NCBI GenBank assembly: GCA_030248135.1
Contig: JASANC010005472.1
Span: 1 to 64,000 of the forward strand
Direction of reading: 5' to 3'
DNA from: Theristus sp. LFF4_11
Taxonomy: Eukaryota > Nematoda > Chromadorea > Monhysterida > Xyalidae
DNA length: 64,000 nucleotides
In this document: in pieces, positions 1 to 12,000 of the stretch
Numbering within the stretch: position 1 is the stretch's first letter
Layout: each line of letters opens with the position of its first letter
Position numbers and translations under genes: made by a program
The notes under the pieces: model-generated
Databases searched by the model: none
What the model was told of the DNA's origin: nothing
The model's input: only the letters and a program-made list of their open reading frames with translations

Positions 1-120
1 TGAAGGGGTGAAGGTGAAACTGGTGGCCAAAAGCGGAATGCGACCACGACAAATGGGCGGTCAACTTGGGTTTTCAGTGAGTGTCATTAAAGCTGCAACC
101 ATCAGCAGTCTCTCGCGCAC

Positions 121-2210
121 CTGCCCGTCAGCGACCACCCGCTCGTCTGACAGTGCGTCCGCAGCATGCACGATTTCGGTTTCGATGGGCTGAAGTTCTT
201 CTGGAGCAATTCAGCCCACAGACGTCGGGCGGCGCGCAGTTTCGCGATCTCCTTGAAAGAAAAAAAGAAAAAACTCAAATGATGGCTGAATTGACTGAAT
301 AATCCATGCGAAACCGACAACCAATCAAACACCAACCATGTAAAAGTTCATGCCGATGCCAAAAAAGAACGACAGTCGCGGCGCAAACTGGTCGATCTTG
401 AGGCCAGCGGCGAGTCCCCGTCTGCAGTACTCGAGTCCGTCGGCGATCGTGAACGCCAACTCGAGCGCTGCGTCAGCGCCGGCCTCTTGCATGTGATAGC
501 CGCTGATTGAGATCGAGTTGAACTTGGGCATGTACTGAAATTGCAGTCGATACTGCCTGGTTTGTAGGTGGTAAAACGCTGATTCTAATGCAGCCCTTTT
601 CTATGGCCGTGTAATACCACCAGCCAGTGTGAGGTTCAGCAAGGCAATGGACACAACAACCCAAATCACCTTGGCACAGTACGCGAAAATGTCTGAGATG
701 ATGCGCAGTGATGGCTCCGGCGGATAAATGTACGTGTTGCGAACCATGAACTCCTTGAGAATGTCGTTTTGGATGGTGCCACGTAGCAGCTCTTGCTTAA
801 CGCCCTGTAAAACGAGCGAGTGACATGGACACGTTTCGTTAGCCAATCATCAAACTGCTTAAAATCAACAGCAGAAACAAACGGCACGTGCCTGTTCCTC
901 GGCAGCGACGATGTAGAACGCCATCACTGGAATCACGGCACCATTCATCGTCATGCTCACCGACATCTTGTCCAGCGGAATACCTGAACGGACAAACAAA
1001 ACTCTGACAATTTGCAGAACTTTTTCAAACTGCTCTGCAAAGGTCACCATCAAAGAGCGCCTTCATGTCCTCGACCGTGTCCACCGCACAGCCAGCCATG
1101 CCAACGTCACCAAACACACGTGGATTGTCAGAGTCATAGCTGAAAGAAACGGAAAAATGCAAATGTGCCCAAGTTCGCAAGAAACCAATGAGCACAAAAA
1201 CGAAGCAACGTCGCACCCGCGATGCGTCGCCAAATCGAACGCCACACTGAGGCCCTGTTGGCCAGCCTTCAGATTCGCCCTGTAGAATTTGTTCGACTCC
1301 TCGACGGTGCTGAAGCCGCTGTACTGCCGAATCGTCCACGGGTGCACGGCGTACATCGTCGGGTAGGGGCCGCGCGTGAACGGGTACTGCAGCACGAGGG
1401 CAACGTTGAATTTGCTCAGCTCTGCGACTCAATGCCGTTTGGTTTTCAATGTTTGTAACACGGCAATTCAGAAATTGTTGGAAGTGATCCCGAGTCTTTT
1501 TTTGTAAAAAAGCGTAACATGTAATTTCCATTTCTGCAAGCACACTGAGTCACAGCACCCACAAAAGAGTGCCAATATTTGTGATTATCTGGTTGTCATC
1601 AACAGCCATTATCAATCAATTGCATACGTCAAAAAGAGTTTCAATCTTTACGTGGCAAGGAAATTCAAAACAGCGTTAGTGACCCGGCCCTACTTAGGGG
1701 ACTCGAGTAATTTCAACAGTTTTGAATTCACCCATCTCCTTTTAACACCTGCATGAAATTGTTTGTTTACATATAGCGCACACTAAGTCGCCGAACCAAA
1801 ATGAAAGATAATTTTAACTTCGGTGATAGCGATTGCCGCACACACACATGCCCACTGCTGACCTTTCCAGGCAGCTCATCGACAGTGCCCTCTGCATCCT
1901 CCTTGGTGTAGAGCGCTTTCACGGGTATTCCCTCGGGCGTGTGCCACGTCAGCGTGTCCACTGATCGGCCTACAACAATTGAAACAGCGTACAAAAATAG
2001 ACAAATCCAACTTTATGACACATATCATAAGAGGTGAAAAGAATGCACGCAAGCATAAGGGTCACCTTTCAACGGCTTCTCAGCCAACTTCACCCAGTCC
2101 GCATTGTACGTCTCGCTGGTGCTGCTGTGTCTCTGCTGCGAGCACGTGGGCAGGGTGCCAGCAAGACAACGAGCGCATCTGCGCAACTGCTGCTGAAACA
2201 GGGGCAACAT
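121..2210 (-). CDS. MUT: Methylmalonyl-CoA mutase, mitochondrial (5' part, eight exons)
   Basis: Adenosylcobalamin-dependent isomerase that converts methylmalonyl-CoA to succinyl-CoA in the mitochondrial matrix. Exons (minus): 2066-2210, 1863-1969, 1217-1386, 1048-1139, 892-983, 670-804, 337-534, 121-251; all joins keep frame. The chosen start (2210, [15 protein letters not shown]) gives an Arg-rich, acid-free presequence of the mitochondrial type; an in-frame Met lies at 2228. Family landmarks in order are [22 protein letters not shown]-like [91 protein letters not shown] (with the catalytic His of the family), [16 protein letters not shown] and [10 protein letters not shown]. Only the N-terminal half of the substrate-binding TIM barrel is present; the rest of the barrel and the B12 domain lie to the left of the window. 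Intron 5 appears to use a GC donor. Confidence 0.95.
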
Positions 2211-4198
2211 TGAACGAAGACAAATCAAGACTCGCGAGGCAGCAAAAAATAAAATTATGAAACTCCGAAAACTTGCTGACGAACCAGGACATTGGTTTTG
2301 CGGATCTCGTGGTTTCCATGGTGGAATCGGTTGGTGGTTGGGGTAGCGCGGGAGGGAAGGATGAACGAAAAGGTTTACAATAAAAACTAAACAACCTGAC
2401 TGACACTATACATTGAACTGAGGTAGGTGAACGGTTATCAGGTAGAATGTCATAACGTTTAGTGTGTGTCACACACACACATGCAAAACAAATGAATATT
2501 CACACACATGTGAAAGACTGCCGAAATAAAAACAAATCAAAGTAATAATATACTGTACACAAATCCCTGAGATTGATTTTGTGCCAGCTTTTTAAGCCAA
2601 GCAAACAAACAAAAAACACAAATTCAAAAAAGTTAAACTGAGAAAAAGTGGCGGCCCGCTAATTTTCCGTTGCCTTCATTCCGCCGTGCTTTGCGAATCC
2701 TCGGAAAGGAAACACAGAACACGGGGAGGGTCAGGCAGACGTGCGGGCCGCTGTGACAATAATGAAGAATGCGCTGTGGTCAACGGGGCTTTTTATAGCT
2801 CGCATTCGCACGTGTTTTTTCTGGGTCAGTTACGTGGGTTGGCTTGGGTGTGTATGCCTTTAGTACGTTGATTGACAAGAACCCAGTACCATTTATAATC
2901 GACTATCGGACCTCAATTTCCATACGCATTGAGTAACATAACGCTAAACTCAAGACAAAGAGCGAATACAAACAAGAGAAAACAATTGCTGACTCACCGC
3001 CTTTGGCACGCATTTCGATGCAAACAGCGACATTCTCTGTGCTGTTGTGGACCAACTGAGCAAGGGCGATAATCACTGCCGAATATTCGCCCGCCGCGTT
3101 TCTTCTGTGGTGGACGTGACTGCAACGTCCTAGTTTAAAACAGGCATAACATTTAGCTCTGTCGACTACTGGGACTTTCAGAGAATCAACAAATACTCGC
3201 CGTAAATGAAGGCGCTTGATATTTCAGGCATCAAACCGAAACCACAAAAGCAAATAAACACTTGACAAAAACGGATCAGATTTGCAACTCAAAACTGACA
3301 TCGTTCGTCACATTGTATTCTTGTTGTATTCACGTGTAACAACAACAGCCAACACTGCAACAATGAAACGACAGAACGGCATCACAGGCGCTCTCATGCA
3401 GCAAACGGTGATTCAAGCAACGAACGCTGAAGAAACTAACCGCACCAGAATAATGAGCAATAAGACCAGTACAAAATGCTAAATCACCTGAAGAGGAAGC
3501 GAATTAAAGATAAAACGAAAGAAACTCGGGTACAAAACGAAAATAACTTAAAAACAGAAATGAAAATCACAAACCAATAGATCACACGCGAGTAATCACA
3601 GATAAACAGATAAAAAGGCACAGATTGCAGAAAAAACGATGTGGAGTGGACAGCGAAATCAGTGTTGGTGTATTAATAAGCGAAAATTTGTGGACTCTTG
3701 TTTGACTAACGGCTGAAATGAAAATCAAGTGAAAATTTGCCTGAAAAACAGAAAGCGGGAAGAACACGCGATACAAAAATGAACGCCAACACCAGTCTTC
3801 TAACAAGTAATCTCGTACAAAACAAGTGAAAACGAGTTAATCCAGCACTTCAGCAGTTAATAACGTCGATCATATCGACGGCGACAAGAGCACCAATACA
3901 ACAATAACGAGAAACTGAAACGAAATCGAACCTAGTAAAAAAATCAATCAACCACATCATTCACGAAACATCAGTTGCGGCATCCTTACGAAACCGAACA
4001 ACACGAAATCAATAATGGTTAAAAGCAGCAGGTTTTGTTTTATGAGTGAATGAACCGCCAGGCCCATTGTTCCCTCCAAATGTCCTATAAATTAATGTGC
4101 GCATTAAAAAAAACAATGACCGACCGACCACCGGCTTTGGCTTTGTATAAAACACTATTTTCGAACTAATTCTCATCAAAAAAGGCAAAGTTTATCGT
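2211..4198. other. Intergenic stretch, no gene recognised
   Basis: About 2 kb between the mutase start and the next gene. I see only short random-looking open frames, an A-rich region around 3240-3960 and a small CA run near 2468-2480. No domain, repeat pair or structural RNA is recognisable. Confidence 0.5.
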
Positions 4199-5537
4199 TC
4201 AGGTGCTGGAGACGATGCGGCCGTAATGGTCCATGGCGGTGATGCAGTTGCCGTCGGACACCACCATGCCGCTGCGACTGACGTGCATCCGCTTGACACC
4301 GCGCTTCACGTAGGACTTGTCATCTTCCTGAAGCAAGCGAACCGACCATGTTGATTTAAGATCTAAAATCGTGATAATCAATTCACATATAGCACGCAAT
4401 TTTCCAGCAGATCGTTTTGGTTGAAAAAACGGTCGGTCAACCTTCAACCAAGCGAAACAACCAGTGCTGTGCTGGTTTAGCAATCAACATTCAAACAAAT
4501 CGTCGGCACCTAATTTCGGCATTTTTAGTTTCCACAAAACTAAACAACCTGACTGCATTCGAAATTTTAAAAAAAATAACATGTTCTTGTGCGATGAACC
4601 GGACGAAGCAGTGGTGCAGCGAAGCTCGTCTGGCCAACCAACCATGTCACCTGTACGCCCATGTCGACAAAGTGCGTGCGCACGCTGATCGTGTTCTGGC
4701 GCGCCGACAGACGCATGAAGCGCGGCCGACTGTTCACGTCGACGTTGCCGCGGCGGTCCTGGCGCATGTGCACGCCGTTCATGTGCACCATCAGCGTGCC
4801 GTCCTCGCGCTGCTCGTAGTGCGCCGCACGCACGATCTCCTCGCACAGCGGCAGCACCTGCGCGCAGCAGGGACAATGGCAATGGTGTGTGATCTTACGA
4901 AGCGCAGAGTTGATGATGGGCGATCATTTGACTTTTTCGTGTCATTGTTCGTGATCTGACGACGGCTCTCCGCTTGTTAGCGAGCCGAGAGAGTGGCGAT
5001 ACTGGACTGGAGAACAACGGAGATTACAGGGATAACTGCCTATCATGAATTTTAGTGTCGAACTTCTAGCTGTCATTCATGGCACCGGGGGTGGGGGGGG
5101 GATGCGGAACGTTTTCCAATTGAATTCCAGAGTCGTTAGAAACAATAGCCGCCACAGCGGAATGAACAACGGCAATTTGCGATGACTTGCCCCGATTGCC
5201 GATTTATCTTTTTTACAGTGACATTACCAGCTCACCTGTTCGCCGACTTGTGACTGCAGATAAAACAGTGCCAACGAGAAGTCCGTGTCAAGACTCGGAA
5301 ACTGCAGACAGTTCAACGGGATGCCCGTGGTGCCACGAATGGTCGACGACGACACGAGATATGCCTGGGTTACAGAAAAAAATCCTGAAAAAGCTTGTAC
5401 ATCGTTACTGGACTGAACGGACAGACAGAAACGGGCGTCGAATCGAAACCGCTGTGAAAACTGGAAACACCTGCGTCAGTCGCTTCATCGTAAACAGCAC
5501 ACCCTGTGAGCCGAACACAGCCAGCTTGTCGTCGCCT

Positions 5538-5575
<38 letters not shown>

Positions 5576-6846
5576 TGAACACTCGAGAAATAAAAGTGAA
5601 CTCAACAAACACGAGAAAACGTGCCCATTTGACAGTAGACACGGGTGTCTTCTTGGTAGATGCGTGCCTGCGGATGAATGATGCAAGACGCGGTGCCACG
5701 AGCGTTTGACGCTGCCTGAACGATCAAGCAAAGAAACAGGTAAGCAAGCATTCCAAATGTGTTTCTTAGTTGCGTGCAGGCATGGTGTGGTGATTGACTT
5801 TCAAGAAAATACGCTATCCAGAACACAGGAATTAAAAAAACACGCAGCTCTGAAACGCAGCATAATTGCCTTCTACAGCACAAAGCCGACACGATGGATG
5901 AGAGACAATCAGATGTTTGTCCACTTGTTACCGCAAATTTGCCGGGACAGAGCACGCGGACGGCCTTGTCAACGGCGATCTCAACGATGATGTCATCGCG
6001 CAACATCACCGAAATCGTGCCCGTCGGCGCCACGTACAACAGCGGATAGCGGATGGAGTTCGGCATCGGATGGCTGTGGCGCGGCGGCTGCGCGTGCCCG
6101 AACTGGCCGACTGACAAAACAACAACAAGTAGCAACCATGTTGGTCTGATTTAATGTTATGCACCAATTCAGCATTTTGTAAATGAGAGTTCATGTTGTT
6201 GGGTTCGCTTAAAACCATTGAACGGCTCGAGCACGCGCACCAGGCGGCATCACTTGATGCTGTGGGTCGCCGTGTGGTGACATCACCAGCGGAGGTGGAC
6301 GGTAATAATGGCCAGTGGTTGTGTTGTTGGTCGATTGAGCGTTGTTGTCGTCGTGACCGACTGCACCGCCATTGGTGTCGTCGACAGCTGCGAAATCGCT
6401 TGAGTGACAAAACAAGTCAGAAACACAAAGAAGCGCACAACAATGCCACTGCGAACATTTTCGGTCGACCACGACACTGCTGTCGGTGGCCGCTGTCGCC
6501 ATGCACACGCCCTTCTCGTCTTCGGTCGCATTTTCCAGCTCAAAACTTTTTGCTGGTGTCTTACAGTTTTTAGGATCAGTTTCGACATTGTTGTTGTTGT
6601 CCACGTTGATCTCGCAACTGTTGAACAGATGCATACATCACCAAACAAGATCGAGTTACATGGAAACATCGGAAGAACTACAAAACTGATTGTGCTGGCT
6701 GACTTAGTATTTTTGTCACCATCAGTAATTGATGCCTCAGTGATGACTTGTTCAACCGTCGTTGTCACGGATTTTCCTTCAAAGGCCATTTCATCATTGT
6801 TGTTGCTTGTGACAGGATCAGTCGGTGGTTGTTGCTGTTGTTCCAT
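4199..6846 (-). CDS. Unrecognised multi-exon protein (about 400 residues)
   Basis: I do not recognise this family. Approximate exons (minus): 6846-6707 (Gln/Asn/Thr-rich start MEQQQQPPTDPVTSNNND), about 6628-6480 (acidic), about 6398-6230 (Asn/Pro/His-rich), about 6110-5950, about 5717-5625, about 5538-5473, about 5365-5235, about 4863-4645 and 4338-4199, ending DHYGRIVSST. The N-terminal third is low complexity. The rest reads as short beta-strand-like segments such as YVAPTGTISVMLRDDIIVEI, KLAVFGSQGVLFTMKRL, REDGTLMVHMNGVHM and SRSGMVVSDGNCITAMDHYG, that is, repeated glycine-turn hairpins. This pattern loosely recalls C5orf34/SPAG17-like ciliary or centrosomal proteins, but I cannot claim homology. 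The join after YCQMG can be read with a GC donor at 5624 or a GT donor 12 nt further on. No signal peptide or membrane segment. Confidence 0.6.
5542..5570. repeat. (AC)n microsatellite at a splice acceptor
   Basis: An uninterrupted AC repeat of about 14 units. On the coding (minus) strand it is a GT run directly before the 3' splice site TTTGCAG of the gene at 4199-6846, where a pyrimidine tract is normally found. Confidence 0.9.
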
Positions 6847-7753
6847 TGTTTCTGAGTGACATGAACAAAAAAGCAATTGAGAAAATGTCCATGTGATTTG
6901 ACCTGACGCGAGGGAAGTGGTGGGGTGGATGGAATGGAGAACGTGAAGAACGTGGAACACTTGAACGTTCATACAGATACACAACACAAGCCAAATGATG
7001 TGCAAGCAAATGGAGTTTGTCAAAAAAAGCTCTTGGGTTGGCTTGGCTGGCCGCCTGGCTGGCACCAGTCTAAATCAACCAGTCGTGAGTTGTGTGATTC
7101 ACTCTTGATCTTCTTACTTGTGGTGTGGTCGATGAAATCAAGAAATGGCATTCAGTCAATCGATTCTTTTGTGTTTTGTCAGTTTGCAAAATGAAACCAC
7201 GTCAATTAATTTTTAAAACGTCGCGCGGACGGAAGAACGAAGCGAATCAAGAACTCAAGTCAGTACAACTGAACAAAACAGCTGAAAGAAAAAACTCAAA
7301 AAATTGGCGAAAGGAAAGAACTTTTTGATTTTGCGCGTTGGCAGAATGGAATCGAAGAAAACGGAAAAAAGAAAGCAGGAGACACAAAATTATATCAAGT
7401 GAGGAGAGAACCGAAATATCAATTAATCCAACCAATCATCTCACAACACAACTCCGGTAAGATGCTGAATGGACCCAAATTACGGTCTGTTTGAAATCGT
7501 GCATTTCTTTTTTACCGATTTCATTTTTAATGTTTGACGATAATTTTCGTCCGAACGAAAAACATACGATACTTTTTTTAAATTTGAAACGCTAAGCTAC
7601 CCTTTTCAACTAAATATGACATAGGTTGCCAACGGTGTATAACTGCTATCTGTTCAGTCAAAGCAGCTTTTCAGCATTTCGCTGTTTTGTTTCAAATTAC
7701 AATTTCAGTTCTGCTGTTTAATTTTGTTACCGTGATACGTTTTATACCAAATT
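6847..7753. other. Intergenic stretch between two divergent genes, no gene recognised
   Basis: About 900 bp between the starts of a minus-strand and a plus-strand gene, so it should hold both promoters. I cannot point to a specific promoter motif. Open frames here look like random sequence. Confidence 0.4.
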
Positions 7754-8768
7754 ATGTTATCGTTTGCTGGAGGTTCGCTTGTATTTCTTTTCATTCTGTC
7801 CACCATGATGCCAACAACTGCGGCTGATGCATCAACTTCGGCAGAGTCGTCTGACGAGCTGCTGCGCACCGTCTCAATTGGTATTCGGTATATTCGTATG
7901 AATACCAGAGTATCGTAATATCAGAACAAAACATTGTCCAGCGGTTGTGGGGGCATTCATGAAACAGAATTTAGTGACGCGCACCTAGCTACATTGTAAA
8001 ACATTGCATAAATTGCTGCTTCATGAATGCCACTTCAGTGTTTAGTGCAATTGGTTTGCTTTATTGTTGGTGACTTGGATTGCAGATCAGTTGACCGCGA
8101 CTTGCATTGCTGTTGCAGATTTTCCGTTCGACTGCATGCTGCGCGGCGATGGCCGCTTCGTGAATCCAAACCGACCGTGCTCCGCGTTGTTCCTGGAGTG
8201 TCACGGTGGCAGGCTGACTGCGTTCGAATGCCCGGATGCGCATCGCTTTCACCCGGGTGTCACACGATGCCGCCCCGTTGAGCAAGTTGAGATATGCGCC
8301 GAGCCTGATGGTCAGCACAGCTCATGCTGCTCTGTTTTATTTTTCGTTAAAATGTAGTACCAGGAAAAACAATTGAGATAAGCGAACCAGACCCGTGCTA
8401 ACGAGTGGGGTACCACGGTGCGCTGGTACCTCGACGGGCCAGTAACAGGACTTTCGGGTGAAACACCGAACTTCGGACTGGAAAGACGCAACAGCACTGG
8501 TCCGCCTTTCGTCTTTTGCTGGTTCAAAAATGTTAGACTTGGCTGTGAAACGCTAATGCTCACTGGCTCCTCTAAGACGCATTACCAGCTGCCTTTTCCT
8601 GGTCCGCCTTGCGGCACCGTGGTACCAGACACGTTCGCACGGGTGTGGTGCGATTGCGAACACGAGAAAATGAACAGCTTTGCTGAAGGCGTTCATGTTT
8701 GTTCGTATCAATTGTTGTTTGAGATATTGGATTTTTCATTGCTTTCAGAATCTTCGGGTGGGCGTTAA
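7754..8768 (+). CDS. Small secreted chitin-binding (peritrophin-A, CBM14) protein
   Basis: Three exons join in frame: 7754-7880, 8086-8310 and 8749-8768 (stop TAA). Exon 1 encodes a signal peptide (MLSFAGGSLVFLFILSTMMP, cleavage probably after TTAA/ADA) and a Ser/Thr-rich spacer. Exon 2 holds one peritrophin-A domain with six cysteines in the family order: FDC, RPC, LEC, FEC, TRC, EIC, and the usual aromatic positions (RFVNP, LFLEC, HRFHPG). Such domains bind chitin in cuticle, eggshell or gut lining. The tail is only ESSGGR. Exon 2 has a second possible acceptor 33 nt downstream (exon start 8119) that also keeps frame. Intron 2 (8311-8748) contains a MITE. The product is about 123 residues, a single-domain protein. 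Confidence 0.8.
8387..8648. mobile_element. Intronic MITE copy A (family CCATACCCGTGCGACGGTG)
   Basis: The ends form an imperfect inverted repeat of about 35 bp: CCAGACCCGTGCTAACG at the left and, read in reverse complement, CCACACCCGTGCGAACG at the right, continuing to GGTACCACGGTGC on both sides. No open frame. It fills 60% of intron 2 of the CBM14 gene. Four related copies occur in this window. Confidence 0.75.
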
Positions 8769-9080
8769 AGAACGAAAACGTACAACAAAATCGAATTTCG
8801 GAAAATGTTCCGTTTTATTTTTGTTTTGTGATAACTTTTCGCGGGTTCAAAACCGCCACACTTTTTATGTGCATGATGATTTGTTGGTAAATTTTTTACC
8901 ACGTTTCTCAGTTTCAAAGTTCTAATAAAACTATTTGATTTCTTTGAAAAGATGTTTTAAGCCTCTTAAAAGACACGAAAAGCCCGAACGGGATACACTT
9001 TCTGGCACCAGTAAAAGAACACAAATAATGCACCAAGTATCACAGTTACGAATGACAACAATCTTCAGCTATTATGCAGG
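8769..9080. other. Short convergent intergenic gap
   Basis: About 310 bp between the convergent 3' ends of the CBM14 gene and DNAJC1. AATAAA-like signals occur around 8922-8930 (TAATAAAA). Nothing else is seen. Confidence 0.5.
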
Positions 9081-12000
9081 TCAAGATTTTTGAGCTTTTC
9101 GTTGTCGAACCATTGCTGCCAAGTATTTGTATCGCGCTATGCATTCATCCTACAATTAAAAAACAACATTTTTGTGTCTTCCTAAACTAATTGCTCGTTG
9201 CGTTTGTGCTGTTAAGCAAGCTGAGTGAGGTAGATTTTCAGCTGAACTACAGAAAATAGCACCACAAAAAACCCCGCTGACTTTGGTGCGGCCGGGAATG
9301 CAGTCTGCGATCTTCTCCCATCGATCCGTCAGCTGCTTCGAGAATTGCTGCAGTGCCGCTTCCAGCTGTTTCTGTTCTGTTTGCGTCCACTCAGTCGCTG
9401 CCGGGCTGATCGCCGCCGTTGGTACGACGCTTTGATTGGTGATCATAAAGTTTGCGGTCGACACGCCGTCCATCGAAGACGACGGTTGCGACTGGCACAG
9501 TTTGTGGTATTCTGTGCGCATAATGGTGACAAATTTGGTATAAATTCAAAATATGCAAAACATACCGTCGAACTCTAAATTATAGGGAATCAGCTGATTG
9601 GTCGATGATTACGGTATGCATGCTTTCTGTGCAGGCATTGCTGTGTGGGCGGAGTTTGGTTTGCACACAAAGCATGCATACCGTAATCACCAACGAATCA
9701 GCTGATTCCTCATAATTTAGAGTTCGACTGTGGTTGGGTTAGAAAACATGCAGTAAACTGATTGGCTGCACTTGAATTTGCTTCACGCTTGGCTGAATGC
9801 CGCCAAGCATTAGATCGTGTTCAATTTTCAAGAAAGCCAACATTACAACCACCGTGCAACACTGGCATCAGCACACCGTTTGGATCCATGTGCTTCAGTT
9901 TGCCGATCATGTTGGTCACGTCCTCCTGGCGCCTGCCCAACGCGTCCGCCATTTTCTCCCATCGGTTTGGCGTGCCGACCGGGTATTTGCTGGTGCTCAG
10001 GCGCACCAAATGATTCAGTTCATCCAACGTCCATGGGCCCGTGTTCACCGTCGTCTGATGCACCTGATTCCTCAAGGCTGCAGCGTCCCGGAGGCTAGTC
10101 GACACCGGTGTGTTGTCAGTGGCTAGCTCGTACTCGACGTGCTCCACTTTCGCTCGTTCTCGTCGCAGCGGGGGGTCCTCCGAATCGGATTCATCGTCGT
10201 CGTCGTCGGCCGATTTGGTTGTGCGAGCGAAATACTCACGACACCTGTTTGTGAAGGAAACGTTGCGTTCGGGCACCGGCTTTTGGCGGCCGTTTGCTTT
10301 TGTGTCTTCCAGAAGGAAAATATGAGGCACAGTTGAATGGCTGTACGCTGGCCGATAACAGTACTGACAGACGCAGAGCGTGACCATTGCAGAGACAACG
10401 GGGAAGCAGCACACTAATCAGCTCAGTTCAAAGCAATTTCTCAATTTGTTATTGCGTTTTCTTTTAGTTCTGTGACTCGCTGGGTTGGCAGACGTCGAAA
10501 AAAATCAGTTTCATGTTCATTGCGGCAATTCAAAATGACACCCCGGTGACTGCAGGCCGCAGCACGTCACAAATTTGGACTTCCCACGTCAAGCATGAAT
10601 CCGCGTACATCTCCATGTGCGCATTGAGTCACAGAAACGAAACAAAAGAGCACACTGACATTTGCGAGCAGCACTGCACGAACGTCGGCAGCTCGCCAAC
10701 CGCGCGCCAGCAGGCGTGCACCGACCAGAACGGCAGCAACGACTGCCAGCGAGGCCGTTCCACCTGCTCCTGCAGCTGTTCGTCAATCAGCTCATCAACG
10801 TCCACGTTGTGTTTTCGTCGCAGTCGTTTCTCTTGCTTCCGCAGACGATTCTCCATTGCACTACGCTGAAAAACATGAAAACAGTTGACTTTTTTTGTTT
10901 TTACTCATAACCTTGAGGCTGCTGCTCCATGATGATGTGGATGTCCGTGTGGTATTGAAACGTCAACAATAAAGACCAGTATAATTTTTGTGGTGAATCG
11001 CTCTAAAACAGAACAACAACTAAAAACAGTTGAATTTTGTGGACAAACTATAGGTGCAGTGTGGTCGAATGAATAAGGCAGTCCTTGTCTGCTCAACCAA
11101 GGCGAGACCAGTCGCAGACCAGAAGTTGTGCTTTTCAAGAATATCGATTTTTTGCGTAGTGAAAGGGACAAAAACTGAAAAGGATAGCACGAAAAACCAA
11201 TTAATTAAAAAACACGTTAAACTGGACACACAATTGGGTTTCCGAACGTCTTTTTTCTTTCATTCAAATTTCGCGCGCTCCTTGCACCCTGACAAAAAGA
11301 TGCCAGGTTTAATCGGCCATACTGTCGGAATAAAGGACCACAAAATCAACGTGCCTGCACTTTCGCAATCTCAAACACAAACGCCGTCCATTTCTCACCA
11401 ACGTCAATTTTCGCTCCCAGTACGCGCCCCACATCATGAGCCATTGCGCGACCGAGACAAGCAGAATCAAGATGACCACCGTCTCCCACAGCGGCATGCG
11501 CCGGAGTTGCCGATAATAAAAGATCGGTTGACGCCAATCGGGCAGGCCAAACTCGAGCACATCGTCGTATCGTTTGCGGAGCTGCTCGCTTTTCAGAATC
11601 TCGTAGATCGCCGCCAACTGCAAGCGACGAACATTGCTCGGTCATGGCTTGGCACCGCACCGCTGCCTAACCAAGCACGAATGGTGGAACGTGATGGATC
11701 TGTGTTGCCAGGTGGTCAGCACGTATCACGGAGGCTCAATGCTCATCCTCGGGCGGCAGAGATCCACCAGTCGCACTCTCACATTCACCGCGTTCCACCA
11801 TACCGTCGCACGAGCATGGTGAGCAGTACAAACTGTTTTATGCCCGATTTGAATGAGACGGGAAAATCTTCAAACTTGCGTACCAGATGACTCACAGACC
11901 TAACTGAACTGCGGCCAAAACTGTAAAACACAACACATGCAATTTGTGGATTATGGAATGATTGGCGGCATGAAAGTGGTTGAACCAATCACAGAACGCA

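Noticed and set aside
1387..1430. Earlier acceptor at about 1430 for mutase exon 3
   Set aside because: It would add about 15 extra residues and does not fit the phase of exon 2; the CTGCAG acceptor before 1386 gives the family-like ELPGK-YPFTRGP join.
3280..3482. Short plus-strand open frame in the gap after the mutase gene
   Set aside because: Asn/Thr/Lys-rich from A-rich base composition, no supporting signals.
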